A stretch of DNA of 5,754 bases. Origin: Deltaproteobacteria bacterium. GTDB lineage: Bacteria; Desulfobacterota; Desulfobacteria; Desulfobacterales; JAFDCJ01. Location of the stretch: contig JAJRVC010000387.1 of the NCBI GenBank assembly GCA_024277475.1, positions 1-5,754 of the forward strand. The letters are read 5' to 3'. The position numbers and the translations under genes are program-made. Shown piece after piece: positions 1 through 5,754 of this stretch (position 1 is its first letter; each line of letters begins with the position of its first letter). Below the pieces are notes generated by a model, which was not told the DNA's origin, did not search any database, and was given only the letters and a program-made list of their open reading frames with translations.

Positions 1-15
1 CCGACACATAAGCCT

Positions 16-91
16 ATAAAAATAAAGGGGTTGTGTGGAGTTATCCGGTCGTGCCAAAGGCCCGTTTTTGGACATCTGACCCCCTTTTTAT
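16..91 (-). terminator. Candidate long-armed terminator downstream of metH
   Basis: Seen: on the minus strand, 55 bp after the metH stop codon, the arm at 91-79 (ATAAAAAGGGGGT) is nearly complementary to the arm at 31-16 (ACCCCTTTATTTTTAT), allowing one bulged G and a small AT insertion. The 47-nt segment between them contains a further 5-bp pairing, CCAAA with TTTGG. The 3' arm ends in a T-rich tract, as an intrinsic terminator would. The long loop makes this weaker than a classical terminator, and chance pairing of A/T and G/C runs is possible. No other terminator for metH is visible before the window ends, and 1-145 contains no gene I can support. Confidence 0.3.
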
Positions 92-145
92 CGGCAAATT
101 TTTCTCTTTACTGAAGTGCCCTTAATCCACAAAACAGCAGATTTA

Positions 146-3100
146 TCAGCTATAACCCGCATCTTTATGAAAACAAATTACGGCGGCGGTAGTGCTGGGC
201 GGAAAAAACTCGTTGGCATCCGTCAAAGTCACTCCCAAATCTTCTGCTCCGAGGGCATTCCATATAATGTGATTGCCTTTCAGGTCTGTCAAGGCGGGGT
301 AGCCCGGACTATAACGTTGTCCGCGATTTTCTTTTTTGTAGCCCGCTCTCGTTCGCAACAATTGATGGATGTACTCGGCCATATCTTCTGCCACTCGGTC
401 ACTCAGACCCTGCAGATATAAAGCCGATTCACTGTCGTTCTGTTCTTTAAACGCTTTGATTCCCGCCTCCACCCCGACACCCGCAGTGGTAATTTGCAGA
501 CCAATCGCATCCAGTTGACCGGAGTCGACCGAATGAAAATATTGCCCGACAGAAAATTTATCTTTCCTTCCCTTGCCAATACACAAATCAAAATCAAACC
601 GGCCCAGTTCTTTTTCGCGTTTCTCCGATTCATAGAAGACCACCTCGTCGCCATCCGCCTGTGCCGGGAAAAGCCCGAAGCGTGCCTTGGGGGTGATCCA
701 ACGATTCTGCTCCGCCTTTTCCACCCATTCCTTTTCCAGCCGCCGCAACTGGTCCACCGTGATTCCTTTTTGAATCCAGCTCGATTTTTTTCCAAACTTC
801 CAGTTCAGGGAGTAAAGACTTTTCCGGTCCAAAGACAGTTTATGCAATTTAAATTCTACCTTTTGGATGGCATACCCCTCGGCAGGCACCTCATGATGGC
901 GAAAGCTCACTTTTCTTCTTGGCAGGGTTTCCAGCAGTTTGTCCTTCTCCTTCTTAATGCCTTTGGCTTTCTGATATTGCATGAGCAACGCCTGCTGATT
1001 TTCCTTTAACAACACAGGTCGCTTTTCCTTATCCATCAGCAACCCCATCGTGTTGACCCCATCCATACCGCTGTCGCAGTAAAAAACATTGTCAAGAATA
1101 GCGGCGGTTTCATCGCTTCCCTGCATGGCCACATAACCCGCATGGCGAAGGTTCACCGGCGCCCCGCCAATGAGGATCGGGATGGAAAATTTTTCCTCCG
1201 CCAACATGCGCGCCACCGTAATCATATGATTGGAGGTTTGCACCAGAAGCGCACTCATGCCAATGGCATCGGCTTTTTCGACACGTGCCGTTTCGATAAA
1301 TTTTTCCAAAGGCACCTGCACACCCAGGTCAACCACCCGGTACCCATAATTTTCGAGAAGTGTTTTAGCCAGGTCTTTGCCTATGCTATGTACATCCTGA
1401 TACACCGTGCCGATCACCACCACGCCCTTATAGTCGATGGCCGCACCCGGCTCGACACCACTTTTAAAACGCATGAAGGCTTCAAGAAACTGCATGACAT
1501 GACGCATCACATCGGCACTTTTCAATAAATGCGGCAGGCTCACTTCGCCGCGACCAAACGCATCACCCAACTCACGCATCGACTTCATTAGGTAACCGCT
1601 GATAAAATTCAACGGCTCGTGCTTGTCTATCGCCTCGGCGACATCGGCCACTATTTTGTCTTTATAAGGGAACTCGCCACCCTCTTTTTCTACAATCCCA
1701 TCCTGTTTTTGTTTGAATCCATCTTTAATTTTCTGGCAGATACTTTCTTCCAGAGAAAGATCGTCGTAGTCGATCTTTTTTACCTGGGTACCGGTTTTTT
1801 TTGTCAGCGCAATCTGCTCCAACTCTTCAAACGCCGTCATGTTGCGATCAAGAATTACTTTTCGCGCCAGCTCCACATCGCTCTCTGTCAGGCTTTCGAG
1901 CGGCACATAGTGGTTGGGATTCAATATCGCGCAATCGAGCCCCGCTTTTCTCGCCTCATCCAGAAAAACGCTGGTCAAAACTTTTCGCATATAAGGTTTC
2001 GAAGCCAGACCATTGGTCAGATTGCCGACTCCAATGCTGGTTTTCAAATCGGGATGAATCGCTTTTATTCGCGGCAGACACTTTAAAGTTTCAGCGCAGA
2101 AGTTTAATCCTTCTACCGACTCCGAGCCGATAGGGTAAGCGTTGACATCCATAAGAATCTGATCGGGGGTCACATTGTGTTTGTCTTTTGCCTGTCTGAC
2201 AATTTCGGCAGCCAGTTCATATTTCTCATCTGCCGTCTGCCCAGGTCCTTCAGGCCCATTCACCAAAGCCACATAAACCGGGTGATGTTGACGGGTCAGC
2301 GACAACACGGCATCGAGCTTGCTCACTCCCTTTTCATATTCTTCCAGGCTGATAGAGTTAATGATGGGCCTTCCGGGATAAGCTTCGATAGCCACCTGCA
2401 ATGCTTCAACCGAAAAAGAATCGATGCACATGGCTCCCTTGAAATCACTTGTCGTCTCATAAATCACCTGCGGTAAAACTTTTTCCGTTTCGACAATGTT
2501 GCTGTCCATGCAAACATCAATGATATCGATACCGAGGTCTTTGACCTGCTCTTCAACAACCTCTTCCAAAACTGCCATCTGAATTCCATCGTCACGCTCA
2601 ACAGCCTCGCGAACTTTTTTACTGCCGCGCACGTTTAACCTTTCGCCGATGCGCACCAAAGCCTCGGAACTGTCTAACGGTATCGCCTCTTGCGGACCCG
2701 AAACAAAAACCCGCTTCTCGATTTTTTTTCTGGCAGGGGCAACGCCTTTCAATCGATTCGATAACGCGCGGATATGCGCCGGGGTGGTGCCACAACATCC
2801 ACCAATAATGGAAACGCCAAAATCTTTAACGAAACGTTCTACATAGTCCGCCATTTCTTCAGGTTCGAGCTTGTAACAAGTCTTGCCGTCTTCGGAAACC
2901 GGCTGACCCGCATTGGGCACAATGGAAATCGGTAAACTGCAAACTCGGCTGAGTTTTTCGACCGTTTTTTGCATCAGTTCCGGACCTGTGTTGCAGTTGA
3001 TACCGAAAGCGGAAATGCCCATGCCTTCCACCGCAACAAGAGCCGCATGAATGTCGGTGTTGAATATTTGCATTTTGGAAAACCCGTCCACCGTCACCTG

Positions 3101-3751
3101 GGCAATGATGGGAAGCTGTTTGCCGGACTCATCAAACGCTTTGTTGGCACCTGTCAGCGAAGCCTTCAACTCCAGAATATCCTGTTGCGTTTCAAATAGC
3201 AGAACATCCGCGCCGCCTTCAATCATTCCTCTTACCTGCAGGAAATTGTTGTCAACAATCTGCTTCCAATTGGCTTTATTGAGATCGGCTTCCGTTTTGG
3301 AAAGCACATAATTGGACGGACCAATGGAACCAGCGACAAACAAGGGTCGGCCATCGTACTCCGGTTCGTTTTTATAACGATCGATGGCTTTTCTGGCAAT
3401 CCGGCAACCTTCAACATTCAGGTGATGCGTGATGGCGGAGTAGTCCGATTTTTTTAAATCCAGTCCCTGTGGAATCGCCTTGATGTCTGTAACATCTATT
3501 TGCGTAAAATCAAACTCTTTCAATCGTAGAGGGGAGGCACCAAAGGTGTCGGTTTCGATGAGGTTGGCACCGGCGCGCAGATATTCCAGATGAATCCCTT
3601 CCAGGTCATCGGGACGCGAAAAAATCAGCAGGTCGGTTAGCATCTTGAAAGCCGCACCGCCAAAGGCGGCATCATCCAACTCCAGATTTTGCACCATGGT
3701 GCCCATGGCACCATCGAGAATGAGAACCTGCTTTCCTAAAACATCTTTCAT
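146..3751 (-). CDS. metH: Cobalamin-dependent methionine synthase (5-methyltetrahydrofolate-homocysteine methyltransferase, EC 2.1.1.13)
   Basis: This cytosolic enzyme moves the methyl group of 5-methyl-tetrahydrofolate to homocysteine through methylcobalamin, giving methionine and tetrahydrofolate. It is complete at 1201 residues (E. coli MetH 1227) and all modules are present in order. The homocysteine domain (about 5-337) has zinc ligands Cys253 in GINCNTGP and Cys319-Cys320 in IIGGCCGTTP. The pterin-binding barrel (about 357-640) has GERLNVRGS at 369-377, IDSF at 443 and NSIS at 465. A helical cap spans about 645-765. The B12 domain (about 775-905) has DVHSIG at 786-791, with His788 as the lower cobalt ligand, and Ser833. 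The reactivation domain (about 950-1201) has RYSPGYP at 1146-1152, matching the AdoMet-binding Arg and Tyr of E. coli. I chose ATG 3751 because GAG lies 6 nt upstream; TTG at 3757 adds two residues and has no spacing for a ribosome site. Residues about 84-106 look like an insertion relative to E. coli. Confidence 0.97.
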   Translation of the reverse strand: MKDVLGKQVLILDGAMGTMVQNLELDDAAFGGAAFKMLTDLLIFSRPDDLEGIHLEYLRAGANLIETDTFGASPLRLKEFDFTQIDVTDIKAIPQGLDLKKSDYSAITHHLNVEGCRIARKAIDRYKNEPEYDGRPLFVAGSIGPSNYVLSKTEADLNKANWKQIVDNNFLQVRGMIEGGADVLLFETQQDILELKASLTGANKAFDESGKQLPIIAQVTVDGFSKMQIFNTDIHAALVAVEGMGISAFGINCNTGPELMQKTVEKLSRVCSLPISIVPNAGQPVSEDGKTCYKLEPEEMADYVERFVKDFGVSIIGGCCGTTPAHIRALSNRLKGVAPARKKIEKRVFVSGPQEAIPLDSSEALVRIGERLNVRGSKKVREAVERDDGIQMAVLEEVVEEQVKDLGIDIIDVCMDSNIVETEKVLPQVIYETTSDFKGAMCIDSFSVEALQVAIEAYPGRPIINSISLEEYEKGVSKLDAVLSLTRQHHPVYVALVNGPEGPGQTADEKYELAAEIVRQAKDKHNVTPDQILMDVNAYPIGSESVEGLNFCAETLKCLPRIKAIHPDLKTSIGVGNLTNGLASKPYMRKVLTSVFLDEARKAGLDCAILNPNHYVPLESLTESDVELARKVILDRNMTAFEELEQIALTKKTGTQVKKIDYDDLSLEESICQKIKDGFKQKQDGIVEKEGGEFPYKDKIVADVAEAIDKHEPLNFISGYLMKSMRELGDAFGRGEVSLPHLLKSADVMRHVMQFLEAFMRFKSGVEPGAAIDYKGVVVIGTVYQDVHSIGKDLAKTLLENYGYRVVDLGVQVPLEKFIETARVEKADAIGMSALLVQTSNHMITVARMLAEEKFSIPILIGGAPVNLRHAGYVAMQGSDETAAILDNVFYCDSGMDGVNTMGLLMDKEKRPVLLKENQQALLMQYQKAKGIKKEKDKLLETLPRRKVSFRHHEVPAEGYAIQKVEFKLHKLSLDRKSLYSLNWKFGKKSSWIQKGITVDQLRRLEKEWVEKAEQNRWITPKARFGLFPAQADGDEVVFYESEKREKELGRFDFDLCIGKGRKDKFSVGQYFHSVDSGQLDAIGLQITTAGVGVEAGIKAFKEQNDSESALYLQGLSDRVAEDMAEYIHQLLRTRAGYKKENRGQRYSPGYPALTDLKGNHIIWNALGAEDLGVTLTDANEFFPPSTTAAVICFHKDAGYS

Positions 3752-3772
3752 ATTCAACTCATTTTGTGATTT

Positions 3773-3793
3773 AAAAAGGGAAGTAAACTTCCC
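3773..3793 (-). terminator. Intrinsic terminator-like hairpin immediately before metH (possible attenuator)
   Basis: Seen: on the minus strand GGGAAG (3793-3788) pairs perfectly with CTTCCC (3783-3778) around a TTTA loop, followed by TTTTT (3777-3773). That is the minimal form of a rho-independent terminator. It ends only 21 nt before the metH ATG, too close for a complete promoter to fit between. It may end arsR-acr3 transcription, or act as an attenuator inside the metH leader. The G6 run 3796-3791 that supplies its 5' arm can also pair with CCCC at 3804-3801 or, with one wobble, with CTCCC at 3817-3813, so alternative folds exist. The stem is only 6 bp, so its efficiency is uncertain. Confidence 0.5.
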
Positions 3794-3834
3794 CCCGATA
3801 GGGGCAAACGAAGGGAGACAACCTGTTCGAGGCC

Positions 3835-3863
3835 AAACTACTAGGAAATTGAAACGTTTTCAA
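3835..3863 (-). promoter_or_regulatory. Weak candidate sigma-70 promoter for metH
   Basis: Seen: on the minus strand TTGAAA (3863-3858) lies 17 bp before TAGTTT (3840-3835). The -35 matches consensus at 5 of 6 positions, the -10 at only 3 of 6. Transcription would start near 3828 and give a leader of about 77 nt that contains the hairpin at 3773-3793. The main argument is position: metH needs a promoter in this gap if it is not read through from acr3, and no better pair is visible. The -35 and spacer lie inside the palindrome at 3846-3866, as an operator would. Confidence 0.28.
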
Positions 3864-3866
3864 TTT
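3846..3866. promoter_or_regulatory. AT-rich palindrome in the acr3-metH gap (possible operator)
   Basis: Seen: a 9-bp inverted repeat, AAATTGAAA and TTTCAATTT, is separated by CGT. The core resembles the GAAACG/CGTTTC half-sites common among LacI/PurR-family operators, although those are usually even-length around a central CG and this one has odd spacing. On the plus strand the right arm runs into seven consecutive T's (3864-3870), so it could instead be a weak AT-rich terminator for plus-strand transcription, but no plus-strand gene lies upstream. Its overlap with the candidate metH -35 favours an operator. No binding protein is encoded in the window. Confidence 0.35.
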
Positions 3867-3938
3867 TTTTCGGTTTTAAATTTCGGATGCCTGTTTTTTT
3901 ATCGATGGGAAGGCAGTGGCAACACTAAGGGAGGCAGA

Positions 3939-4991
3939 TTATTTTTCGTACCAGTCCCGCGAACTGTTTACAATGCGAACCACCGACAACATCACAGGAA
4001 CCTCCACAAGCACCCCAACGACTGTCGCTAAAGCCGCTCCCGATTGAAATCCAAACAGACTGATTGCTGTTGCCACGGCCAGTTCAAAAAAATTACTTGC
4101 TCCTATGAGAGCCGAAGGCCCCGCAACACAATGCGCCACCCTGAATTTTCGGTTCAGCAAGTATGCCAGTGCCGAATTAAAATAGACCTGGATAATAATG
4201 GGAATGGAAAGCAGGATAATCACCATGGGTTGAGCCAGAATCTGTCTGCCCTGAAAACCAAATAACAACACCAAAGTAATTAATAGTGCGTTGAGTGAAA
4301 AAGGGTTTAACTTTTGAATCGTTTTTTGTAATGCAGAGTCTCCACCTTTTTTTAGCAAAACCTTTCGCCAAACCTGAGCCACAATAACCGGAACCACAAT
4401 ATAAAGAGCAACAGATAAAAACAAAGTTTCCCAGGGAACGGTGATCGAAGACAAACCCAGCAACAACCCGACAACCGGGGCAAAGGCAAAAATCATAATC
4501 ACATCGTTTAAAGCCACCTGACTTAACGTGAAGTTCGGCTCGCCATTTGTAAGGTTGCTCCAGATAAATACCATCGCAGTGCAAGGTGCCGCGGCCAGAA
4601 TAATCAGGCCTGCAATATAGGAGTCAATCTGGTCAACGGGCAGGTAGGGTGCAAAAAGGTGGGAAATAAACAGCCAACCCAAGGCCGCCATTGAAAACGG
4701 TTTGACGGCCCAGTTGATAAATACGGTAACGCCTATTCCCTTCCAATGCGACCGCACTTCGTGCAAGGCCGCAAAGTCCACTTTTAACAACATGGGGACG
4801 ATCATTATCCAGATCAATACCGCCACAGGAATATTAACCCTGAATAATTCAGCTTGACCCAGGGTCTGAAAAAAAGCTGGAATAAAATGACCCAGCGTAA
4901 TTCCCGCCAAGATACAAAGAAACACCCAAAGGGTTAAATATTTTTCAAAGAAACCCAATCCAGAATTCTGGTTTTTTTTAGCTGTTGCCAT
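3939..4991 (-). CDS. acr3: ACR3-family arsenite efflux permease
   Basis: This inner-membrane secondary carrier expels As(III), and often Sb(III), using the proton gradient. The 350 residues match the usual ACR3 length and show about ten hydrophobic segments with short charged loops. Family hallmarks are visible: NWAVKPF at 93-99; Cys137 in the AAPCTAMV motif of the fourth membrane segment, the cysteine known to be essential in ACR3; GASNFFELAVATA at 297-309; and Glu330 in GVLVEVP, the conserved acidic residue of a late membrane segment. It is unrelated to the ArsB family. ATG 4991 gives a family-like N-terminus before GLGFFEKYLTLW and lies 13 bp after the arsR stop. GTG 5030 is also open, adds 13 residues and would overlap arsR by 26 bp; neither start has a strong Shine-Dalgarno. 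It is second in an arsR-acr3 operon. No arsC, arsA or arsD is in the window, so the operon as seen handles arsenite only. Confidence 0.96.
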   Translation of the reverse strand: MATAKKNQNSGLGFFEKYLTLWVFLCILAGITLGHFIPAFFQTLGQAELFRVNIPVAVLIWIMIVPMLLKVDFAALHEVRSHWKGIGVTVFINWAVKPFSMAALGWLFISHLFAPYLPVDQIDSYIAGLIILAAAPCTAMVFIWSNLTNGEPNFTLSQVALNDVIMIFAFAPVVGLLLGLSSITVPWETLFLSVALYIVVPVIVAQVWRKVLLKKGGDSALQKTIQKLNPFSLNALLITLVLLFGFQGRQILAQPMVIILLSIPIIIQVYFNSALAYLLNRKFRVAHCVAGPSALIGASNFFELAVATAISLFGFQSGAALATVVGVLVEVPVMLSVVRIVNSSRDWYEK

Positions 4992-5004
4992 GTTGATTAT
5001 TCTT

Positions 5005-5343
5005 TTAACCGGAGGGTGTTTCAGAATCACATACCACTGGAATTTCGCAATTTTGCGAATTTCCCCGGCAACAGTTCTCGGTTAAATAAGCCATCAGCTC
5101 ATTCATTGAAGAGTAACTGGCCGAATAAAACAGGGTGCGGCTTTCGCGACGGCAAGTAATCAGACCTGCATTTTTCAATTGGCTTAAATGGAAAGATAGC
5201 GTTGAAAGTGGCATATCCAGTTGTTCTCCTATTTGACCGGCACGGATGCCATCAGGCCCCACCTGCACCAACATCCTGAAAATTTCAAGGCGATTTTCCT
5301 GGGCCAGAGCGGATAAGGCTGAAACTGCAGTCATTATTTCCAT
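5005..5343 (-). CDS. arsR: ArsR/SmtB-family arsenite-responsive repressor
   Basis: This winged-helix dimeric repressor should autoregulate the arsR-acr3 operon and leave DNA on binding As(III) or Sb(III). The 112-residue product starts MEIMTAVSALSALAQENRLE, typical of the family. Helix-turn-helix residues are around 34-62, with LSTLSFHLSQLKNAGLI as recognition helix and turn, and the wing follows at about 63-74. It lacks the ELCVCDLC-type metal site of E. coli ArsR in the recognition region. Instead it has a C-terminal Cys91-Cys92-x6-Cys99 cluster, plus Cys105, resembling the vicinal-cysteine site of Acidithiobacillus ferrooxidans ArsR (Cys95, Cys96, Cys102). I chose ATG 5343, preceded by TGGAATT; ATG 5334 would shorten it by three residues. 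The frame stays open upstream to 5445, but that stretch covers the promoter region and the MerR-type operator and looks unlike ArsR. acr3 follows after 13 bp. Confidence 0.95.
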   Translation of the reverse strand: MEIMTAVSALSALAQENRLEIFRMLVQVGPDGIRAGQIGEQLDMPLSTLSFHLSQLKNAGLITCRRESRTLFYSASYSSMNELMAYLTENCCRGNSQNCEIPVVCDSETPSG

Positions 5344-5350
5344 AATTCCA

Positions 5351-5379
5351 ATACTATCGAAATAAAAACCCGAGAGCAA
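5351..5379 (-). promoter_or_regulatory. Candidate arsR-acr3 promoter
   Basis: Seen: on the minus strand TTGCTC (5379-5374) lies 17 bp before TAGTAT (5356-5351). The -10 matches consensus at 4 of 6 positions, the -35 at about 3 of 6. Transcription would begin near 5344, at or just before the arsR ATG, so the message would be nearly leaderless from ATG 5343, or have about 10 nt of leader if ATG 5334 is used. I could not find a convincing symmetric ArsR operator here. The promoter must lie close by because the plus-strand MerR-type element begins only 49 bp from the arsR start. Confidence 0.3.
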
Positions 5380-5391
5380 GCATATTCTCCC

Positions 5392-5423
5392 TTGACCCTG
5401 TATCATGGTACAGGGTGTACGGT
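5392..5423 (+). promoter_or_regulatory. MerR-family promoter/operator driving the mer-like gene
   Basis: Seen: TTGACC (-35, 5392-5397) and TACGGT (-10, 5418-5423) are separated by 20 bp. An exact 8-bp dyad, ACCCTGTA (5395-5402) and TACAGGGT (5409-5416), fills the spacer around TCATGG. A dyad inside an over-long 19-20 bp spacer is the signature of MerR-family activated promoters; the E. coli zntA promoter has the same 22-bp dyad and 20-bp spacer arrangement, and the mer promoter of Tn501 has 19 bp with a TAAGGT -10. The bound regulator is expected to distort the DNA when metal is present so that sigma-70 RNA polymerase can use the promoter. Transcription would start near 5430 and reach the MerT-like gene at 5545. 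The regulator itself is not in the window. Confidence 0.82.
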
Positions 5424-5544
5424 CTTTAACAGTTAGAAGAGACAACGCTCACCAGCGACTGTCCCATCCTTTGTTGTTTTGATTCAGGCAGAGAGTTGTA
5501 AAAAAAAACAAGGGCGGACAAATATCATCTGAAAAAGATCGATT
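5424..5544 (+). other. Leader between the MerR-type promoter and the MerT-like gene
   Basis: About 115 nt of untranslated leader is predicted, which is long for a mer transcript. Seen: near its 5' end ACAGT (5429-5433) can pair with ACTGT (5458-5462), enclosing a CGCT/AGCG hairpin with loop CACC (5446-5457) and a one-sided 12-nt bulge. There is a run of nine A's at 5500-5508. A weak second promoter pair, TTGTTT (5474-5479) and TGTAAA (5497-5502) with 17-bp spacing, could give basal transcription. No small gene with a believable ribosome site is visible, and I recognise no riboswitch. Confidence 0.3.
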
Positions 5545-5754
5545 ATGAACAAGGTAAAAATTACAGGAGCCGCCGGACTTCTGGCCGCAAGCATGGGTTC
5601 CATCTGCTGTGCGGCCCCTGTTATTCTTTCCGGTTTGGGAGTAGGGACGGCGGCTCTGGCATTTGCGCGTAGCTTTGGGTTCCTTCATATACCCATGATG
5701 ATTTTAGCCATCGTTTTATTGGCAACCGCGTTCTATTTTCACTTAAAAAAGACC
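5545..5754 (+). CDS. MerT/MerF-like mercuric-ion membrane transporter, 3' end beyond the window
   Basis: Seventy codons are present and the reading frame is still open at the last base, so the gene is incomplete only because the window ends. The protein is small and hydrophobic. A first membrane segment (about 7-40) contains the vicinal pair Cys21-Cys22 followed by Pro25 and a glycine-rich GLGVG, and a second segment lies at about 46-65, ending in HLKK. A Cys-Cys pair in the first membrane helix followed by a proline is the Hg(II)-accepting site of MerT and MerF, which carry mercuric ions across the inner membrane towards mercuric reductase. ATG 5545 is the first start after an in-frame stop at 5530; its ribosome site is poor (AAAAAGATCG upstream). 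The MerR-type promoter at 5392-5423 supports a mercury or related metal role. Whether this is MerT, a shorter MerF-like protein or a MerT-MerP fusion depends on the missing part. Confidence 0.75.
   Translation, partial: MNKVKITGAAGLLAASMGSICCAAPVILSGLGVGTAALAFARSFGFLHIPMMILAIVLLATAFYFHLKKT

Noticed and set aside
403..795. Second minus-strand frame overlapping the 3' part of metH
   Set aside because: It is an out-of-frame shadow rich in Arg and Trp; the metH frame is intact across it, so no frameshift is implied.
494..1009. Open plus-strand frame of 171 codons, and several similar ones between 1142 and 3311
   Set aside because: All lie antisense to metH, whose minus-strand product matches MetH motifs from end to end; their translations show no family features.
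3811..3834. Plus-strand stretch with GGGAGAC and ACCTG resembling the B12-box region of cobalamin riboswitches
   Set aside because: It is on the strand opposite metH, no plus-strand gene follows, and the other conserved cobalamin riboswitch segments are absent.
3905..3930. GCCACTG on the minus strand downstream of acr3, resembling a B12-box fragment
   Set aside because: Only the heptamer matches; the surrounding conserved elements and spacing of a cobalamin riboswitch are missing, so chance is likelier. It forms only a 4-bp AGTG/CACT hairpin.
3645..4031. Plus-strand frame of 128 codons spanning the acr3-metH gap
   Set aside because: It starts inside metH antisense and ends inside acr3 antisense, with no ribosome site or recognisable domain.
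4177..4584. Minus-strand frame of 135 codons inside acr3
   Set aside because: It is an alternate frame within the continuous ACR3 coding sequence, with a Cys/Phe-rich shadow composition and no start context.
5344..5445. N-terminal extension of arsR to TTG 5445 or ATG 5406
   Set aside because: The extension covers the ars promoter region and the MerR-type dyad, has no ArsR similarity, and ATG 5343 gives a canonical family N-terminus.
5449..5688. Minus-strand frame of 79 codons opposite the Mer-like gene
   Set aside because: It is antisense to the start of the recognisable MerT/MerF-like protein and to its leader, with low-complexity basic composition.

Overview
The window reads as a chromosomal segment of a Gram-negative bacterium of moderate GC. 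It carries one large housekeeping gene next to a small metal/metalloid-resistance locus. The taxon cannot be fixed from the sequence. The cobalamin-dependent methionine synthase looks like the version I associate with Leptospira/Nitrospinota-type lineages rather than the enterobacterial one. That placement is recall and inference, not a search result.

Layout, left to right. Positions 1-145 hold no gene, only a long-armed inverted repeat that may end the metH transcript. Positions 146-3751 (minus strand) encode a complete five-module MetH. Positions 3752-3938 are a 187-bp leader/intergenic region with a compact GC-rich hairpin plus U-tract right before metH, a separate AT-rich palindrome, and a weak promoter candidate. 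Positions 3939-4991 (minus) encode an ACR3-type arsenite efflux permease. It follows, after 13 bp, an ArsR-family repressor at 5005-5343 (minus), so arsR-acr3 is a two-gene operon. Positions 5344-5544 are a divergent control region whose clearest element is a textbook MerR-family promoter/operator on the plus strand. A MerT/MerF-like small membrane protein starts at 5545 (plus) and runs off the end.

How the parts work together: ArsR should repress arsR-acr3 until As(III)/Sb(III) binds its C-terminal cysteines, after which Acr3 exports arsenite. The plus-strand promoter should be switched on by a MerR-type activator that is not in the window, probably encoded further right, and drives a mercury-uptake-like gene. 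Two oppositely oriented metal-response units therefore share one roughly 200-bp control region. MetH serves methionine/SAM metabolism and is probably a neighbour rather than part of the resistance system.

I found no wholly new system. The points most worth following up are the metH leader (possible attenuator), the MerR-type operator lying against an ars operon, and the 3846-3866 palindrome.
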